A DNA stretch of 9,770 nucleotides from Rhizobacter sp. (lineage in GTDB: Bacteria; Pseudomonadota; Gammaproteobacteria; Burkholderiales; Burkholderiaceae), in contig JACMKW010000277.1 in NCBI GenBank assembly GCA_014379885.1, positions 1-9,770 of the forward strand, in the 5' to 3' direction. Each line of letters opens with the position of its first letter. The first letter of the stretch is position 1. Shown one piece after another: positions 1-6,174 of the stretch. A program made the position numbers and the translations under genes. A model generated the notes under the pieces. That model was not told where the DNA came from and did no database searches. It saw only the letters and a list, made by a program, of their open reading frames with translations.

Positions 1-14
1 AGGCGCAAAGCGCA

Positions 15-34
15 GCCATAGCTCGGGCTATGGC
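15..34. repeat. 8-bp perfect stem with TCGG tetraloop, downstream of the glycosyltransferase gene
   Basis: GCCATAGC at 15-22 and GCTATGGC at 27-34 are perfect reverse complements around a TCGG loop. The hairpin lies about 70 bases past the stop codon of the minus-strand glycosyltransferase gene. There is no T-run on either side, so it is not a textbook Rho-independent terminator. It could be a transcript-end stabiliser, a Rho-assisted terminator or part of a dispersed repeat. The rest of 1-104 holds no gene I can support; short frames run to the left edge on both strands without a recognisable family. Confidence 0.45.
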
Positions 35-104
35 GAGCATTTGCAACGACGAGCGGGTGGCTTTTGGCGTGATGAGCGGGCATGAACGAAAGACTCTCAG
101 GCTC

Positions 105-2570
105 TCAGAGCTGCTGTGCTGATTGGCGCTCGGCGAGAGGCTGAGTGAGCACACCGGGTGGCGAATCAGCCTGTGAGCGATCTGCCGCAATGGCGAATGG
201 CAAGGAGGCCTGCCACGTGGTGGTCAGTGAAGGTGAGCACGCCGGCACGTCGATGTGCGCAGGCGCGAGCCCGAGCTGCGCGCGACGAACCATTTCGCGA
301 AATGCCGCTTCGATGTGCAGGCGATAGCGATCAGCGTCGAACAACGGCGCAATGCCCCAGTTGTGGATCAGCCGCTCGCGCAACGAAGCGAGCGCCTCGG
401 GGGTTTTGGCCAGGTGCACGGCCATCGCTTCGTACTCGGGCAGGCTTCGTGTGATCAACTCGGGCAAGCCGGCAGCGCTGAGCAGGCTGGCGCCCACCCG
501 GCCCGAAAAACTGGTGCCCAGGCAAGTGAGCATGGGCACGCCGACCCGAAGCGCGTCGCTGCCCGTGGTGTGGGCGTTGTATGGCAAGGTATCGAGCACC
601 AGATCAGCCAGGCGCAGCCGGGCAAGATGCTGTTCGAGAGGAACAGTTTTGGCAAACACCAGACGCTGCGCAGCGATGTTGTGCGAGCGTGCGCACTCGA
701 TCAGGTTGGCCGACGACTCCGGCACGAGCTCGAACAACCAAAGCACGCTGCCCGGTGTGCGCGCCAGCACGCGCATCCAGACCGCAAAGACGTCGGGCGT
801 GATCTTGTAGGCGTTGTTGAAGCAGCAGAAAACAAACGCGTCTTCGGGCAAGCCCTGGTCACGTCGTGATGCAGCGTTTGCAGCCACCGGCCACTGGGTG
901 TCGTTGGGCTGATACGAGTCGGGCAGCGTGACAACAGCCTCGTCGTAAAAACCGCGGTCCGCCTGCGGAATGACAAAACTGTCGGCGATCACATAGTCCA
1001 TGTAGGGTGCGCCCAAGGTGCCCGGAAAGCCCAGAAAGCTCACCTGCACAGGCGCGGGTCTGAGGCTGAACAAGGTCTGGCGCGCCTTGCCGCAATGGCC
1101 GTTCAGGTCGATCAGGATGTCAATTTGCCGCTCTCTGATGACCCGCAGCGCGGCTTCATCGCTCAGGGCTGCAATCGGCACGATCTCGGTGACAGCGGCA
1201 TCGATCCGGTGGCGGTAGCTGCTGTCATCGGCGCTGCCGTTGTCAAAGGCAAAGATCTCGAATGCCGTTCGGTCATGCAACTCCAAGAGCCGGGTCAGCA
1301 GAATCGATGTGGCATGCAATCTGAATTCGCCAGACACATAACCAATGCGGATTTTTTCGTGCGCCACCAGTGGCGCCGGTGACCATTCGGCGGAGCGGTC
1401 GGGGTGATACATGCGGGTAAAGGATTGCGCGGCGCGCTGCAGGCGAGCGGGCGAATCGCAATACGCCTGCATGCCGAAATCTGCCACCCCGAGGCCGCTG
1501 TCGATCTCGTGCTCAATGGCGTCGAGCAGCCTGTCGTAGTGGAGCCAATCGCAGATCAGCATCTTGCTGTGGAGCAGCATGCCTTTGGCGTACGCGCAAT
1601 CGGGCCAGATCACGAGCAGACGCTCGAAGGCCAGCGCCGCGTCTTCGTAGCGGTGCATGGCCAGCAAGGCGAAGGCGAAGTCGCTCACGCTGGCCCGGTG
1701 ATTCGGGTCAAGCTGAAGCGCGCTGCGAAAGCTCTGGCAGGCCTCTTCCAAACGATTCAAGGCGCGCAGCGCTGTGCCTTGCAGATGGCGTGCGTTGACT
1801 GAGTCGGGTTCGCAAACCACCGCCCTGTCGGCCAGGGCAATGGCTTCGCCAGGGCGACCCAGCGCCAACCAAGCCGCGCACCCACCCATCAAGGCCGGGC
1901 CTGCCACGGCATCCAGTTCAAGGGCCTGGGCGTAAGCGGCAGCCGCCTCGGTGTGGCGGCCGGCCCTGCTCAGCAGCTCACCCTGTCGGATGAAAACGTC
2001 AGGCTGACGGCGGCCTGCCGCCGCGGAAGCGGCAAAGCTGTTCAAGGCGCCTGTCGGGTCACCCAGCGCCAACAGGGCCTGGCCTGCACGGAACGACGAT
2101 TCAGCGGCGTCAGCGCCTGGCTTCAGCATCGGCTCAAGCAGGCGCTTTGCTTCTTGCAGCTGGCCGCTTCCCGCCAGCCAGGAAGCTGCTTCCAGCCGCA
2201 TGCTGTCGTCGGCGGTGTCGAGTTGCAGGGCCATGTCAACACAAGCCAGGGCCTCGTCGGCCTTGCCCTGCAGATGCAAGGCGCGCCCGAGGTTGATGTA
2301 CGCATCGGCTTGTTTGGCGTCAACCGTGATCGCCATGCGCAACAGCGTGACGCCGTCTTCGTAACGGCCGAGCGCGCACGCAAAAACGCCCAGGCTGCTG
2401 ATGGCGTCAAAGCTGGCGGGGTGACGCTGCAGCACGAGCCGGTACAAGGCCTCGGCTTCGGGCATTTGCCCAAGCCGCTGCAGGCGCTGCGCTTCGATCA
2501 ACCGGTTGCGGTCGGCGGCCGGCAAGGCGCCGTGCAGCTGTTGCCGGGGGTTGGTGGGGGTGATGGTCAT
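105..2570 (-). CDS. TPR-repeat GT41 family glycosyltransferase (SPINDLY/O-GlcNAc-transferase type)
   Basis: An 821-residue cytoplasmic protein. Residues about 22-325 are tandem TPR helices with recurring A-x-LGR/LD-P patterns; residues about 406-765 form a GT41 catalytic region. Visible family landmarks are GYVSGEFRLHATS (409-422, with H419 where OGTs carry a conserved His), LNGH (489-492), RPAPVQVSFLGFPGT (504-518), FNNAYK (584-589, with K589 at the UDP-binding Lys position) and HTTGSDAL (667-674). The family transfers a sugar from a nucleotide sugar to Ser/Thr, or to Asn in HMW1C-type members. About 55 C-terminal residues look disordered. The ATG at 2570 has GAGGAG eight bases upstream and lies 24 bases after the pore gene's stop, so the two are probably one operon. 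Inference: it glycosylates a surface protein exported by its neighbour. Donor sugar and target cannot be read from sequence. Confidence 0.93.
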   Translation of the reverse strand: MTITPTNPRQQLHGALPAADRNRLIEAQRLQRLGQMPEAEALYRLVLQRHPASFDAISSLGVFACALGRYEDGVTLLRMAITVDAKQADAYINLGRALHLQGKADEALACVDMALQLDTADDSMRLEAASWLAGSGQLQEAKRLLEPMLKPGADAAESSFRAGQALLALGDPTGALNSFAASAAAGRRQPDVFIRQGELLSRAGRHTEAAAAYAQALELDAVAGPALMGGCAAWLALGRPGEAIALADRAVVCEPDSVNARHLQGTALRALNRLEEACQSFRSALQLDPNHRASVSDFAFALLAMHRYEDAALAFERLLVIWPDCAYAKGMLLHSKMLICDWLHYDRLLDAIEHEIDSGLGVADFGMQAYCDSPARLQRAAQSFTRMYHPDRSAEWSPAPLVAHEKIRIGYVSGEFRLHATSILLTRLLELHDRTAFEIFAFDNGSADDSSYRHRIDAAVTEIVPIAALSDEAALRVIRERQIDILIDLNGHCGKARQTLFSLRPAPVQVSFLGFPGTLGAPYMDYVIADSFVIPQADRGFYDEAVVTLPDSYQPNDTQWPVAANAASRRDQGLPEDAFVFCCFNNAYKITPDVFAVWMRVLARTPGSVLWLFELVPESSANLIECARSHNIAAQRLVFAKTVPLEQHLARLRLADLVLDTLPYNAHTTGSDALRVGVPMLTCLGTSFSGRVGASLLSAAGLPELITRSLPEYEAMAVHLAKTPEALASLRERLIHNWGIAPLFDADRYRLHIEAAFREMVRRAQLGLAPAHIDVPACSPSLTTTWQASLPFAIAADRSQADSPPGVLTQPLAERQSAQQL

Positions 2571-2594
2571 GAACAGTGCTCCTCGATGCAGGCG

Positions 2595-4238
2595 TCAAAA
2601 CTCAAGGGTGCCGCTCGCATGCAGCCGCGCCGAGCCCTTCTCGGTCTGGCCCGCATCGCGCAGCGGCCAACCGAGGTCCAAGCCCAGACTCCCATAGCGA
2701 CGCGCCCGCATGCGCAGGCCAAACCCTGTGCTCAGCAGGCCGGCTCGCGCGTCTTGCCCGGGCAGCGGAGACTTCAACCACAGGCCGGCGCCCTCGAAGA
2801 AGGCATGCGCACGCAGATCTGCGAGCAGGCCCTTGTCATCGGCCATGAAGTTGGGGCCGCGCAGCTCAAACGACAGGCGCAGACCCTTGTCGCCTACCGC
2901 TGAGGCTTCAAGGTAGCCACGCACGCTGTCGACCCCACCCCCCACGAACTGCTCATTGCTGATGAGTGGCTGGCTGCTCACCTGGCCGTCAAGCTTGCCC
3001 GACAGCACCAGGCCGCGCGAGAGCTTGTGGGTGCGCGCCAAATCAAACTTGAGAATCGAGAAGTTGTTTTGCGCCAGAAAGCGCTTGTCGTCGAATTCAG
3101 ATTGCCTGCTGGCCAACCCACGCAGTGCCAGCACCACGCCGATGCCGGCTTGCGAGCTGCTGCCGTCCTTGTCCATCAAGGTGGTTGAGTAGCTGGCGTT
3201 GAGCGGCAGGTAGCGGATGGGCGTGCTGAACCCTTCGGCGCCCCCCACGGTCACGGTCTCGGAGAAGTCTTTGTAGTCAGCGCCCAAGGTCACGGACTGG
3301 GTGCGGGTTTCGCTGCCATCGATGAACATGCGGCGCAGGCCGTAGATGCTGCCGCGGCCGAACACAGCGGTGTCGCCCACACCCGCCACGGTGCTGCTGT
3401 TGGAGCGAATCGCCGACAGCACCATCAAGCCGGTGCCCATCGGCACGGTGTACGAAGCCGAGATCACTTTGACCTCACTCGTGTCTTGTGGCGACACCTG
3501 CGCCTGCACGCCCAGGCTGTGCTCGAGCTGCCACAGGTTGTCGTAGCGCAATGAAGCCTGCAGCCGCGTCTTGGTGGTGTTGGCGCTGTACTTGTTGTTC
3601 AGCTCCAGGCTGCCGTGCAGAGGCGACTGGTCTTGGACGGTGAGATCCACCTCCGTCGTGCCCGGCAGCTTGCCCGGCCGAAGCAGCGGTGTCACACGGC
3701 GGTCGGCCGAGCGGTTGACGCTGGCAAGTTGCTCGCTCACCACCTTGAAGTTGGGCACCGTGCCTTCGGCCAGGGCAGGCACTTTGTCGAGGATGCGCCC
3801 TTGCGAGTAGTACTTGGCTCCGATGACACGCAGCCGTGACACCGGTGTCTGCAACACCTGCAAGACCACCACGCCAGAGTTGACCCGCTGCTCGGGAATG
3901 TCGACCAGCACCGTGCCGTAGCCGGCGTCGCGGTAAGCGGTTTCGAGCGCGAGGCGGGCTGCTTCCACGTCAGCCACCGTGCGCTTCTCTCCCAGAAACG
4001 GAACGACGGCGCGCTCGATGCGCTCGGGCGGCAACACGGTATTGCCTTCGACGCGGTATTCAAAAACATCGAACCGGGCGGCGGCCAGCGTCGCATCAGT
4101 GGAACTCGCACTCGGTGCTGGGGGCGCAGGCTGCGCCGCGGCTTGCAAGCTCACCACAGCCAGGGCAAAGCCCATGAACCATAGCCACAAATGCCGCGAA
4201 GGAAAACGCAGGCGCGGTGAGAGCGAAATCGAAAGCAT
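2595..4238 (-). CDS. Two-partner secretion outer-membrane pore, ShlB/FhaC/HecB (TpsB) family
   Basis: A 547-residue Omp85-superfamily transporter that would carry a TpsA exoprotein across the outer membrane. A basic N-terminus and hydrophobic stretch (about 16-35, ending AAAQ) form a Sec signal peptide, followed by a Pro/Ala/Ser linker. Residues about 56-130 (beginning FDVFEYRVEGNTVLP) match POTRA_2, and about 132-205 a second POTRA. The remainder alternates like a beta barrel and contains SVRGY (438-442), the conserved VRGY lid-loop tetrad of TpsB proteins. The last residue is Phe, as expected of an outer-membrane protein recognised by BAM. Length is normal for the family. The ATG at 4238 has no clear Shine-Dalgarno and directly abuts an inverted-repeat arm (see 4239-4316). 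M22 is a possible alternative start, but it would cut into the signal peptide. No TpsA substrate gene is in the window. Confidence 0.92.
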   Translation of the reverse strand: MLSISLSPRLRFPSRHLWLWFMGFALAVVSLQAAAQPAPPAPSASSTDATLAAARFDVFEYRVEGNTVLPPERIERAVVPFLGEKRTVADVEAARLALETAYRDAGYGTVLVDIPEQRVNSGVVVLQVLQTPVSRLRVIGAKYYSQGRILDKVPALAEGTVPNFKVVSEQLASVNRSADRRVTPLLRPGKLPGTTEVDLTVQDQSPLHGSLELNNKYSANTTKTRLQASLRYDNLWQLEHSLGVQAQVSPQDTSEVKVISASYTVPMGTGLMVLSAIRSNSSTVAGVGDTAVFGRGSIYGLRRMFIDGSETRTQSVTLGADYKDFSETVTVGGAEGFSTPIRYLPLNASYSTTLMDKDGSSSQAGIGVVLALRGLASRQSEFDDKRFLAQNNFSILKFDLARTHKLSRGLVLSGKLDGQVSSQPLISNEQFVGGGVDSVRGYLEASAVGDKGLRLSFELRGPNFMADDKGLLADLRAHAFFEGAGLWLKSPLPGQDARAGLLSTGFGLRMRARRYGSLGLDLGWPLRDAGQTEKGSARLHASGTLEF

Positions 4239-4316
4239 GGGTCAGGCCAACATGAGAGGAACGGAACCAATACGCAAGAGAAACGCGAGCCTCAGCCGTA
4301 CCACACGGCCTGACCC
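4239..4316 (-). promoter_or_regulatory. 10-bp perfect inverted repeat touching the TpsB start codon
   Basis: GGGTCAGGCC at 4239-4248 and GGCCTGACCC at 4307-4316 are perfect reverse complements 58 bases apart. In the minus-strand transcript the downstream arm is immediately 5' of the pore gene's ATG, where a ribosome-binding site should sit. The upstream arm lies in the loop of a hairpin formed by 4301-4307 and 4320-4326. Pairing would bury the translation start, possibly as a pseudoknot. The pairing is seen; the control role is inferred. Confidence 0.5.
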
Positions 4317-4326
4317 TGGCGTGTGG
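4301..4326 (-). promoter_or_regulatory. 7-bp hairpin in the leader of the TpsB gene
   Basis: CCACACG (4301-4307) and CGTGTGG (4320-4326) are perfect complements enclosing 12 bases. This loop holds nearly all of the arm that can pair with the sequence next to the TpsB start. There is no T-tract, so it is a weak candidate for a terminator of the upstream pseudopilin gene. It is better read as part of the leader structure. Confidence 0.4.
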
Positions 4327-4342
4327 ATTCTTGCGTCGTAAG

Positions 4343-4357
4343 ATGACAGTTCGTCGA
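4343..4357. promoter_or_regulatory. 15-bp element, copy A (upstream of the TpsB gene)
   Basis: ATGACAGTTCGTCGA occurs here. The same sequence with one change (T for C at position 10) is at 8796-8810. This copy is 104 bases upstream of the pore gene start and 9 bases past the stop of the third pseudopilin gene. Its core is a small inverted repeat (GACA-GTT-TGTC in the other copy). A shared operator, perhaps for EpsA, is my inference. Confidence 0.45.
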
Positions 4358-4366
4358 GGATGCTGG

Positions 4367-4879
4367 CTATTGCGAGCCGGGTTGTTGCGGCGCAGAAGCA
4401 CTCTTCGCCGGCGCCGACGCAAGCAGCAGCTCGGCGCTGGGCGCGATGAAGCGCCAGTCACGGTAGGTCTCGGTGCGCGCGCCAGCATCAGCCGGTGGGC
4501 CCCGCAGCGGGGTACGCTCTGACAAGCTGTGCACACCCACGATGCTGCCATCGGGCAAGCGCACCAGCCCCCACTCGCGGGTGCCCGTCATCGGGTCGAC
4601 ATACACCTGCCGCAAATGCCGCCGCACGTTCACGGCGCGGGGGTCGCGCAACAAGTCTTCAAGCTGCCGCGGAAAGCGCACATCACTGCCCTGCACCCGC
4701 TGGCCATAGCGTTCGATGGCGGCCTGGAACTGGCGCCCTGCGAAGACCAGTTGGCGCTCGTTCTCTCGCCGCTGCACCGTGCTCCACACCCCGCTGGCCA
4801 TCGCCGCGGTGAGGCCCAGCACGCTGATGATGAACAGCACGCCGAGGTAGGTGAAGCCCCGGGCAGGTGCAGTCATCAT
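4367..4879 (-). CDS. Type IV pilin-like pseudopilin, third copy, lacking Glu at mature position 5
   Basis: A 170-residue protein with a class III prepilin leader. A short basic leader ends RG (7-8), then FTYLGVLFIISVLGL begins the hydrophobic helix, so a GspO/PilD-type prepilin peptidase should cut after G8. The usual Glu at mature position 5 is Gly (G13). In T2SS, missing Glu5 is a feature of the tip subunit GspK, but this protein is far shorter than GspK. The C-terminal half has VDPMTG (94-99) and YRDW (139-142), echoing DP[MI] and Y-x-E/N-W in the two pseudopilins at 8825-9696, so all three are probably paralogues of one assembly. A longer frame opens at 4966, but that start would overlap the preceding gene by 71 bases and add an unlikely 29-residue leader. 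I chose the ATG at 4879; the ATG at 4876 is equally possible. Confidence 0.82.
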   Translation of the reverse strand: MMTAPARGFTYLGVLFIISVLGLTAAMASGVWSTVQRRENERQLVFAGRQFQAAIERYGQRVQGSDVRFPRQLEDLLRDPRAVNVRRHLRQVYVDPMTGTREWGLVRLPDGSIVGVHSLSERTPLRGPPADAGARTETYRDWRFIAPSAELLLASAPAKSASAPQQPGSQ

Positions 4880-4895
4880 GGCCGGCCGCTTGGCA

Positions 4896-5366
4896 TCAGG
4901 CCGTCGCCAGGCCGAAAGGCTGCGCTGATTGCGGCTTCCGCGCTGTGCCGACCACACCTTTGACACGTGTGCCAGCCAAGCCCAAAACAGCCATCACAAA
5001 GAGCCACACCACACCAGGCAAGGGCACGGCCGACACCTTCTCGCGCTCGAATTCCCACACCGTCTTCTTGCTGGCATCGACCAGGTCGAAGACGTTGTTC
5101 TTTTGCTGCGCTTGAACGGTGGCGACCAGATTCCACAGCGCCAGGTCGGACTGGCCGCGCAGCTTCATTGCCAGGGGCTTTTTCAGCGCGGCTTGCGTAA
5201 ACAGCCGCGGTTCATCGTCATTCAACAGTGGTGCGACCGACGCTGCGGTATCGACCACTGGCAGAGCCAGGTCGATCGGTGTCAAAGCCGCAAATGAGAG
5301 CGCCGGCGAGCACAGCAATGCGGCCGCCGCGGCCGTGGCCAAACCGGCCTTGAGAGTTTTGAACAT
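4896..5366 (-). CDS. Small secreted protein with a VPLPA-CTERM-like (PEP-CTERM variant) sorting signal
   Basis: A 156-residue protein. Residues 1-26 are a Sec signal peptide (KTLK, hydrophobic core, PALSFA, cut before A27). The mature part (27-112) is short, polar and of no family I recognise. Residues 114-136 read VPLPGVVWLFVMAVLGLAG then TRVK. This is the layout of the VPLPA-CTERM form of the PEP-CTERM signal (motif, transmembrane helix, basic residues), which exosortases cleave in exopolysaccharide-producing bacteria. Two oddities are a weak basic cluster and about 20 further residues after the helix. The ATG at 5366 has TTAGGAGT just upstream, and that sequence overlaps the stop codon of the ribbon-helix-helix gene, so the two are likely coupled. 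Sixteen bases separate it from the pseudopilin that follows. The exosortase link is inference; no exosortase gene is in the window. Confidence 0.72.
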   Translation of the reverse strand: MFKTLKAGLATAAAAALLCSPALSFAALTPIDLALPVVDTAASVAPLLNDDEPRLFTQAALKKPLAMKLRGQSDLALWNLVATVQAQQKNNVFDLVDASKKTVWEFEREKVSAVPLPGVVWLFVMAVLGLAGTRVKGVVGTARKPQSAQPFGLATA

Positions 5367-5374
5367 GTTGACTC

Positions 5375-5605
5375 CTAAGTTTGTACAGGGGTTCGGGGAA
5401 GCATTGCGCCGGCGCCCATGGCGTCGGACAACAGCGCTTCCATGTGTTTGCGTTTTGCACCGGCCGAACCGACCCGGTTCACCAGCGCCTCTTCGAGCAA
5501 GGCAATCGCCTCCTGGTTGATGGAACGACGGTTGTCGAAGGCCTCACGGCTGATCAATTCCTTGACCACGTGCGGCATTTTTTTGATGAACAGATCCACA
5601 TCCAC
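5375..5605 (-). CDS. Arc/MetJ-like ribbon-helix-helix DNA-binding protein
   Basis: A 76-residue protein. The beta strand DVDLFIKKMP is followed by two helices in VVKELISREAFDNRRSINQEAIALLEEAL. This matches the Arc-type ribbon-helix-helix pattern in which a short strand enters the major groove and an R-S-x-N-x-E turn precedes helix B. Such proteins bind DNA as dimers of dimers and serve as repressors or antitoxins. The frame stays open to a TTG at 5665, but the GTG at 5605 has GGAGGG (5613-5618) seven bases upstream, an ideal ribosome-binding site, and gives the family's usual short N-terminus. It is the first gene of the leftward cluster, with its stop inside the next gene's ribosome-binding site. 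No toxin gene adjoins it, so a regulator of this cluster is more likely than an antitoxin; that is inference. Confidence 0.7.
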   Translation of the reverse strand: MDVDLFIKKMPHVVKELISREAFDNRRSINQEAIALLEEALVNRVGSAGAKRKHMEALLSDAMGAGAMLPRTPVQT

Positions 5606-5674
5606 GGCATGTCCCTCCACGACAGTTAGATAAACGACACCAGTACGCTTGCTTGTTTTCACCAAAAAGGTGAT

Positions 5675-5682
5675 GTCATGAC
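5675..5682. promoter_or_regulatory. Palindrome GTCATGAC, candidate operator for the leftward cluster
   Basis: GTCATGAC is a perfect 8-bp palindrome. With flanks (5673-5684, ATGTCATGACGT) it is a 12-bp near-palindrome with one mismatched pair. It lies about 70 bases upstream of the ribbon-helix-helix start, where an autoregulatory site for that protein would be expected. Short palindromes arise often by chance, so this is a weak call. Confidence 0.25.
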
Positions 5683-5805
5683 GTTACGTTGGTAGCGTGA
5701 CGGCACCAAGAAGGCAACACACCGCTACCCGGCCGAAATAGCTAGCCCCAGGGGGTTGAAGGCAGGCCCCTGGCATGCGGGGGGCGGCTGAGCAAGGCAA
5801 CGGGG

Positions 5806-5833
5806 TAGACAGATTCGATATTTCGATTAACAT
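5806..5833 (+). promoter_or_regulatory. Predicted sigma-70 promoter of the ars operon, giving a leaderless transcript
   Basis: TAGACA (5806-5811, 5 of 6 to the -35 consensus) and TAACAT (5828-5833, 4 of 6 to the -10) are 16 bases apart. Transcription would begin about seven bases past the -10, at or next to the ATG at 5840. No Shine-Dalgarno precedes that ATG, which fits a leaderless mRNA. Confidence 0.5.
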
Positions 5834-5839
5834 CGAATC
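5812..5839. promoter_or_regulatory. ArsR operator: three TTCGAT half-sites overlapping the promoter and abutting the start codon
   Basis: GATTCGAT (5812-5819) and ATCGAATC (5832-5839) form a perfect 8-bp inverted repeat with a 12-base spacer. A further TTCGAT (5822-5827) pairs with ATCGAA (5832-5837) across TAAC. Such AT-rich dyads are typical ArsR/SmtB-family operators. The site covers the -10 box and ends one base before the arsR ATG, so a bound dimer would block RNA polymerase until As(III) releases it. Confidence 0.75.
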
Positions 5840-6163
5840 ATGGAAGAAAACGAGATCGTCAAGTCGCTCGCCGCGCTGGCCCAGCCGCTGCGTTTGCAGG
5901 TGTTTCGGGCCTTGGTCGTCGCCGGCCAGGCCGGGTTGACCCCGGGCACCATGGCCGAGGGCCTGGGCGTTCCTGCGGCCACGCTGTCGTTCCACCTCAA
6001 GGAGCTGGTGAATGCCGGCCTGGTGACCCAGGAGCGGGCCAGCCGCAACCTCATTTATCGGGCGGCGTATGAGCACATGAACTCGCTGCTCGCTTACCTG
6101 ACCCAAAACTGCTGCCAGGGCGTCGAGTGCCTCGACGAAACGGCGGCGCCCTGCAAGTGCTGA
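5840..6163 (+). CDS. arsR: ArsR-family arsenite-responsive repressor
   Basis: A 107-residue winged-helix repressor of the ars operon. Residues about 5-80 show the ArsR fold: LAQPLRLQVFRALV, then the recognition-helix segment PAATLSFHLKELVNAGLV (45-62), then the wing about 63-75. The classic ELCVCDL metal motif of plasmid R773 ArsR is absent. Instead the C-terminus has C91, C92 and C97, plus C105 and C107. A C-terminal Cys pair followed by a third Cys resembles the As(III) site described for Acidithiobacillus ferrooxidans ArsR (Cys95, Cys96, Cys102). As(III) binding there would release the operator immediately upstream. Eleven bases separate it from arsI. The ATG at 5840 has no ribosome-binding site and is probably the first codon of a leaderless transcript. 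Confidence 0.93.
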   Translation: MEENEIVKSLAALAQPLRLQVFRALVVAGQAGLTPGTMAEGLGVPAATLSFHLKELVNAGLVTQERASRNLIYRAAYEHMNSLLAYLTQNCCQGVECLDETAAPCKC

Positions 6164-6174
6164 AGGAGAACCCT

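Larger units (their letters stand above)
5606..5839. other. Divergent intergenic region between the ribbon-helix-helix gene and arsR
   Basis: These 234 bases hold no gene I can support; the minus-strand frame continuing upstream of 5605 to a TTG at 5665 lacks a credible start. The region contains a near-palindrome around GTCATGAC (5675-5682), a 7-bp inverted repeat, CCAGGGG at 5748-5754 with CCCCTGG at 5767-5773, and the arsR promoter/operator at 5806-5839. The promoter for the leftward cluster should lie in 5620-5720, but I see no convincing -35/-10 pair. Confidence 0.6.

Noticed and set aside
84..111. CTCTCAGG after GAAAGA, resembling part of a glycine-riboswitch core
   Set aside because: The remaining conserved blocks (second aptamer half, GGACAGAG) are absent, and the match overlaps the glycosyltransferase stop.
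3..122. A 39-residue plus-strand frame open from the left edge, ending TGA at 120-122
   Set aside because: It is too short to judge, contains the hairpin, overlaps the end of the opposite gene, and matches no family I recognise.
255..869. A 204-residue plus-strand open frame
   Set aside because: It lies wholly opposite conserved GT41 catalytic residues and has no family features or ribosome-binding site of note.
1953..2903. A 316-residue plus-strand open frame
   Set aside because: It is antisense to the glycosyltransferase and pore genes, has no recognisable family, and its length is explained by high GC with few stops opposite real codons.
5606..5665. N-terminal extension of the ribbon-helix-helix protein to a TTG at 5665
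   Set aside because: The GTG at 5605 has an ideal GGAGGG at seven bases, while the TTG has no clear ribosome-binding site and adds residues before the family's first strand.
5684..6106. A minus-strand 140-residue frame opposite arsR
   Set aside because: It is antisense to a convincing ArsR winged helix and its composition is arbitrary.
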